DNA of 64,000 nucleotides from Anopheles merus. Taxonomy: Eukaryota; Arthropoda; Insecta; Diptera; Culicidae. Below the pieces are notes generated by a model. The model saw nothing but the letters and a program-made list of their open reading frames with translations, was not told where the DNA came from and searched no databases. Made by a program: the position numbers and the translations under genes. The DNA is taken from the NCBI RefSeq assembly GCF_017562075.2, contig NC_054085.1:20508222-20572221 (forward strand), given 5' to 3'. Below, piece after piece: positions 61,060 through 64,000 of this stretch. Positions within the stretch are counted from its first letter, which is position 1, and every line of letters starts with the position of its first letter.

Positions 61060-62318
61060 TTACACCAAACGCGACTGGTTCGAGCCGGCAGCACGCCAGG
61101 TCTGGAAGAAGTGCTTGAACGGAGCCGTTTCCGCGTTCTGCACCAACCGCTCGACCGGTGTCCAGGCCGGATACTTCTTCGATCCGATGAACTCCTGTGC
61201 CTTGGCCAGTGCTTGCGTCTTTTCCTGCTGCGTCGCACCCTTGCCAATCCACACGTACAGACCGCTGCCCGTGTCCAGGATGAACGAGTCCTCCTGCTTC
61301 AGGAACTCCTGCTTCAACGGACGTTCGGTGATCGGTTCCACTGCCAGCTTACCCTTGGCGTCCGTCACACGGTACAGCTGAACGCGGGCAGCATCCGTCT
61401 TCTCGAACGCAGCATCGGCCGGTGCGGTGGATTGATCCGGCACCAGGTTCGGCGAACCGGAGCCCAGAATCGTGAAGAAGTTCTCCTGATCGGTCAGCGT
61501 GGAAAACTCATCCACAATGTGCACCTTCGACCGGCCGGCATGATCCTGATCGCGCAGATCGTTCGCAAAGTTGATCGCCTTCAGCTTCTCGACGCGACCC
61601 GCATGCGGACCAACGTACACGTAGATTTCACGACCCGCGTCCAGTATGAAGCAGTCGCCCTTGTTCATGGCCGACACGGCCAGCTCGACCTGGCGGACGC
61701 GAATATTCTTCGTACCCTTGATGTGGAACAGCCGCTTCGCACCGGGATCGTTGGTGGTTACGTGCTTGAAGCCGCTGGCAACGCCACCCTCCAGATAGCG
61801 GACAGCGCCCTTGAAGTAGCTGAGGAAAAGGTCCGACTCGGTGCCCTCCACTTCCCGGTGCTGTACCGGCAAACCGCCCAACAGATCATCGAGCTGCACG
61901 GACAGGATCGCGGCCGAACCGGCCTCATCCTGGGTAGTTTTCGTGCCGAGCCAGAAGTGGATGTCGTGCATCTTGACCTTCTTCTTGTCCTCCTTCGTCT
62001 ACATCGGGGCGGCAAAAGGACAAAATAGATCATCAATAAAAAACCCCCGTTTCTTATCACCTGCATCGGGGCATGGTCGTTATCACTCACGTTCATCACG
62101 ATGTACGAATCACCGGTGTAGAATTTGCCATGCTCTGCCTTCGGGATGACTACGGGCTGGAAGTTCTCCACACGCCACACCTCAACGCCGACCGTTTTTC
62201 CCGCATTGTTGAATGCGGGAATGTTCAGCTTCTTGTTCGGCCCGCTCGCAACGGTAGCACCGTGCACGAGGGCAACCGAAACCGTCACCAAAAGTGCACT
62301 GACGAGCAAACGATTCAT
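61060..62318 (-). CDS. secreted three-domain gelsolin-like protein
   Basis: Exons 62091-62318 and 61060-61998 join in phase to give 388 residues. The N-terminus MNRLLVSALLVTVSVALVHG is a signal peptide. Three gelsolin repeats follow: GVEVWRVENF and KFYTGDSYIVMN with MHDIHFWLGTKTTQDEAG (G1), NKGDCFILDAGREIYVYVG (G2), DSFILDTGSGLYVWIGKGA (G3). It is the equivalent of the first half of the downstream six-domain gelsolin and stops in the G3-G4 linker. The exon 1 border matches the exon 2-3 border of that gene, so the two share ancestry. Secreted gelsolins bind extracellular actin in plasma or haemolymph; this is family knowledge. The TAA stop overlaps a strong donor consensus (see findings), so a longer spliced form is possible but no downstream exon was found. 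Confidence 0.88.
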
Positions 62319-62319
62319 T

Positions 62320-62695
62320 CTGTGGGCGAAAGAGTGCAGAACACAGTGTGTTGTTGGTGTTTAATTCTGCTGTTCAATAACATCAGCCCCAGCAGTGTCA
62401 TTGATGTCACGGTTATCAACGATTGTACAACAACTGGGTGGTTTTGTTTGTACGGTTTCCCCCGATGACCCCTATAGCCTTCACGTTGATAGGCTCCGTA
62501 CGGGGCCCGTGAGCAGATGAGTTCAAGGTTTACCGGAACACAGTGCGTAACACTGGCGCATCGGGTTTTGTCACACACTATCCGATTAGGATATGCTTGA
62601 GTGATCGTAGAATGCGGCATATCACATCACAAACACTAAACACACTTCCTTAACAATCACTTCTAGATTATGTGCGATCATGTGCGCAGCCTTAC
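62320..62695 (-). other. 5' UTR intron of the secreted gelsolin
   Basis: CTAG/GTAAGG donor at 62695 and TTTCGCCCACAG acceptor at 62320, one base before the start codon. A non-coding first exon would run from about 62745 to 62696, about 30 bp from the TATA box. Confidence 0.6.
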
Positions 62696-62771
62696 CTAGC
62701 AGAGTCTCGCTGGTGGTCAACGTCTCCGATGTAACTCCGTGAACGTTATGCCGCAACGAAGCTCATGATCA

Positions 62772-62777
62772 TTTATA
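62772..62777 (-). promoter_or_regulatory. TATA box of the secreted gelsolin
   Basis: TATAAA on the minus strand, about 75 bp upstream of the inferred 5' UTR donor. Confidence 0.5.
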
Positions 62778-64000
62778 TTCGTTCAGCTTTTTGGAATGGA
62801 CCCCGCGGTGTAACAAACACAAGTAAGCGTACCGATTCCGCAAAAGAAGATCGTAGAGAAGTGATTGAGTGATGACGTACGTTTGGGTAGGCATTGGGAA
62901 GGGATAGACAAGTAAAGTGTCGGTGTAAGTGTGTGCGGTCATCTTTACTGATTCACACTCGCTATGCTCCCATGTTGTGAGCTGTCTTGACCAGAGATGT
63001 AAAACTTTGGGAGGAGAGTGTATGTAGAAATGTATTTAATATTTAACAAGTTTACTAATTGAAATAATAACACTGCTTAATACATATTTTCGTATTATAA
63101 AAATACTATACTCATAATAAATCTCAAAAACATTAAGAAAAAAAAAACCTGGACTTCTCTAATGCAGCATCGGCCGGTGCGGTGGATTGATCCGGAACCA
63201 GGGTCGGCGTCTAATGAGTAGATGTAGTTTTAATGTATTGTTTGATTTGATTTATTTATTGGTTTTCTCTATTTAGTTGTAATAGTAATTCGCTTCTGTT
63301 TTAATTAAATTCTTCTAAGATTAGCTAATTTGACAATCTTATTAGAGCCTGATTGAACCTTCCAGATTTGAACATGGCACATCTTTCAAATGGTTACTTA
63401 AACAATCTATGCCACATTTTGTTCTGATTATTCAAAATACATTACGCAGACACTGGGGTTTGACTACCCTGCCATCAAGTGGCTGATCGTGTGATCGTGA
63501 GAATGGCACCTCTATACGTTTAATGTTGATACTAAACCAGGGAATGCCCAGTATGCTCACAAACAAAACCGAGCAGGGCAACAACAATCACTGACCAGGG
63601 CACAATTGTATTAGTGTTGAAGTATGAATCAATCACAAACACTACAGTGTACTGCATCGTATGAAAGAGTTGTTTTGAAACAATAATGTCAAATCTTATC
63701 GTTGAATAAGGAAATTCCACAACAGATCTGGCTCGAGTTGCAGCGACAGACATTAGCCAGACAAACAAACGGTTCAGTAGTAACTGGAATATGCAGGAAC
63801 AATCCATTGACTGGAATCTGAGATGTGCTTGCAGAAAGTTTGTTGTTTGTATAAAGAGAAGACAGGCAGATTAATCAGATGATATGATCGCGTATAGCGT
63901 CATTGTCATTGCTCTTTTTTCAATCATTTGTATTTGGCGTGTTGAAGGTGGCATCACGGCATTTTGAACTGCTGTCTACTTTTTCTAGTAATAGTCGATA
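62778..64000. other. upstream flank of the secreted gelsolin
   Basis: No coding frame recognised. Holds the gelsolin exon fragment at 63154-63208; otherwise AT-rich unique-looking DNA. Confidence 0.5.
63154..63208 (-). pseudogene. fragment of a gelsolin exon
   Basis: 55 bp nearly identical to part of the G2-G3 region of the secreted gelsolin: 63165-63195 matches 61410-61440 exactly, and similarity runs a few bases further on both sides. It encodes the AAADPTAPADAA-type linker region. There is no gelsolin sequence around it. Confidence 0.75.

Noticed and set aside
60940..62028. Plus-strand frame of 362 residues
   Set aside because: Antisense to the secreted gelsolin; composition is that of a GC-rich shadow frame.

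Overview
This is nuclear DNA of a mosquito, most likely an Anopheles of the gambiae group. The evidence is intron-split genes with GT..AG boundaries, two Plus-C odorant-binding proteins (a class expanded in mosquitoes), insect-type Rab6, gelsolin and carboxylesterase genes, and dense small transposons, SINE-like pieces and microsatellites. The species call is inference.

Layout. 1-104: the 3' end of an unidentified plus-strand gene. 213-1142: a GATAD1-like gene on the minus strand, convergent with it. 1816-8774: three almost identical head-to-tail copies of a 2.32 kb unit carrying a dead non-LTR retrotransposon fragment. 8775-35900: Rab6 on the minus strand, about 23 kb from its start codon to its most distal stop, with six canonical coding exons, an alternative last exon, two TCCGGA minisatellite arrays on either side of exon 3, and several small inverted-repeat transposons in its introns. 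36390-39300: a nested transposon island inside another ATTCCGG minisatellite. 39765-40989: a FAM8A1/RDD-family gene on the plus strand. 41302-47226: two tandem carboxylesterase genes on the minus strand. 48252-51773: two divergently transcribed Plus-C odorant-binding protein genes. 53638-62318: two gelsolin-family genes on the minus strand, one six-domain and cytoplasmic in type, one three-domain and secreted. The rest is AT-rich intergenic DNA.

The genes are not an operon and do not form one pathway. The esterases, odorant-binding proteins and gelsolins each look like local duplicates that diverged: the esterases in nucleophile elbow and C-terminal tail, the odorant-binding proteins in cysteine number, the gelsolins in domain number and secretion.

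Main second-look items: alternative prenylated tails of Rab6; a 1-nt frameshift in the Rab6 NKxD motif that is probably an assembly error; the triplicated 2.3 kb unit; a composite transposon island whose empty site can be reconstructed exactly; a 431-bp terminal-inverted-repeat element carrying part of a THAP-like domain; esterases with mitochondrial-like N-termini, one with an altered nucleophile elbow; and a gelsolin stop codon lying inside a strong splice-donor consensus.
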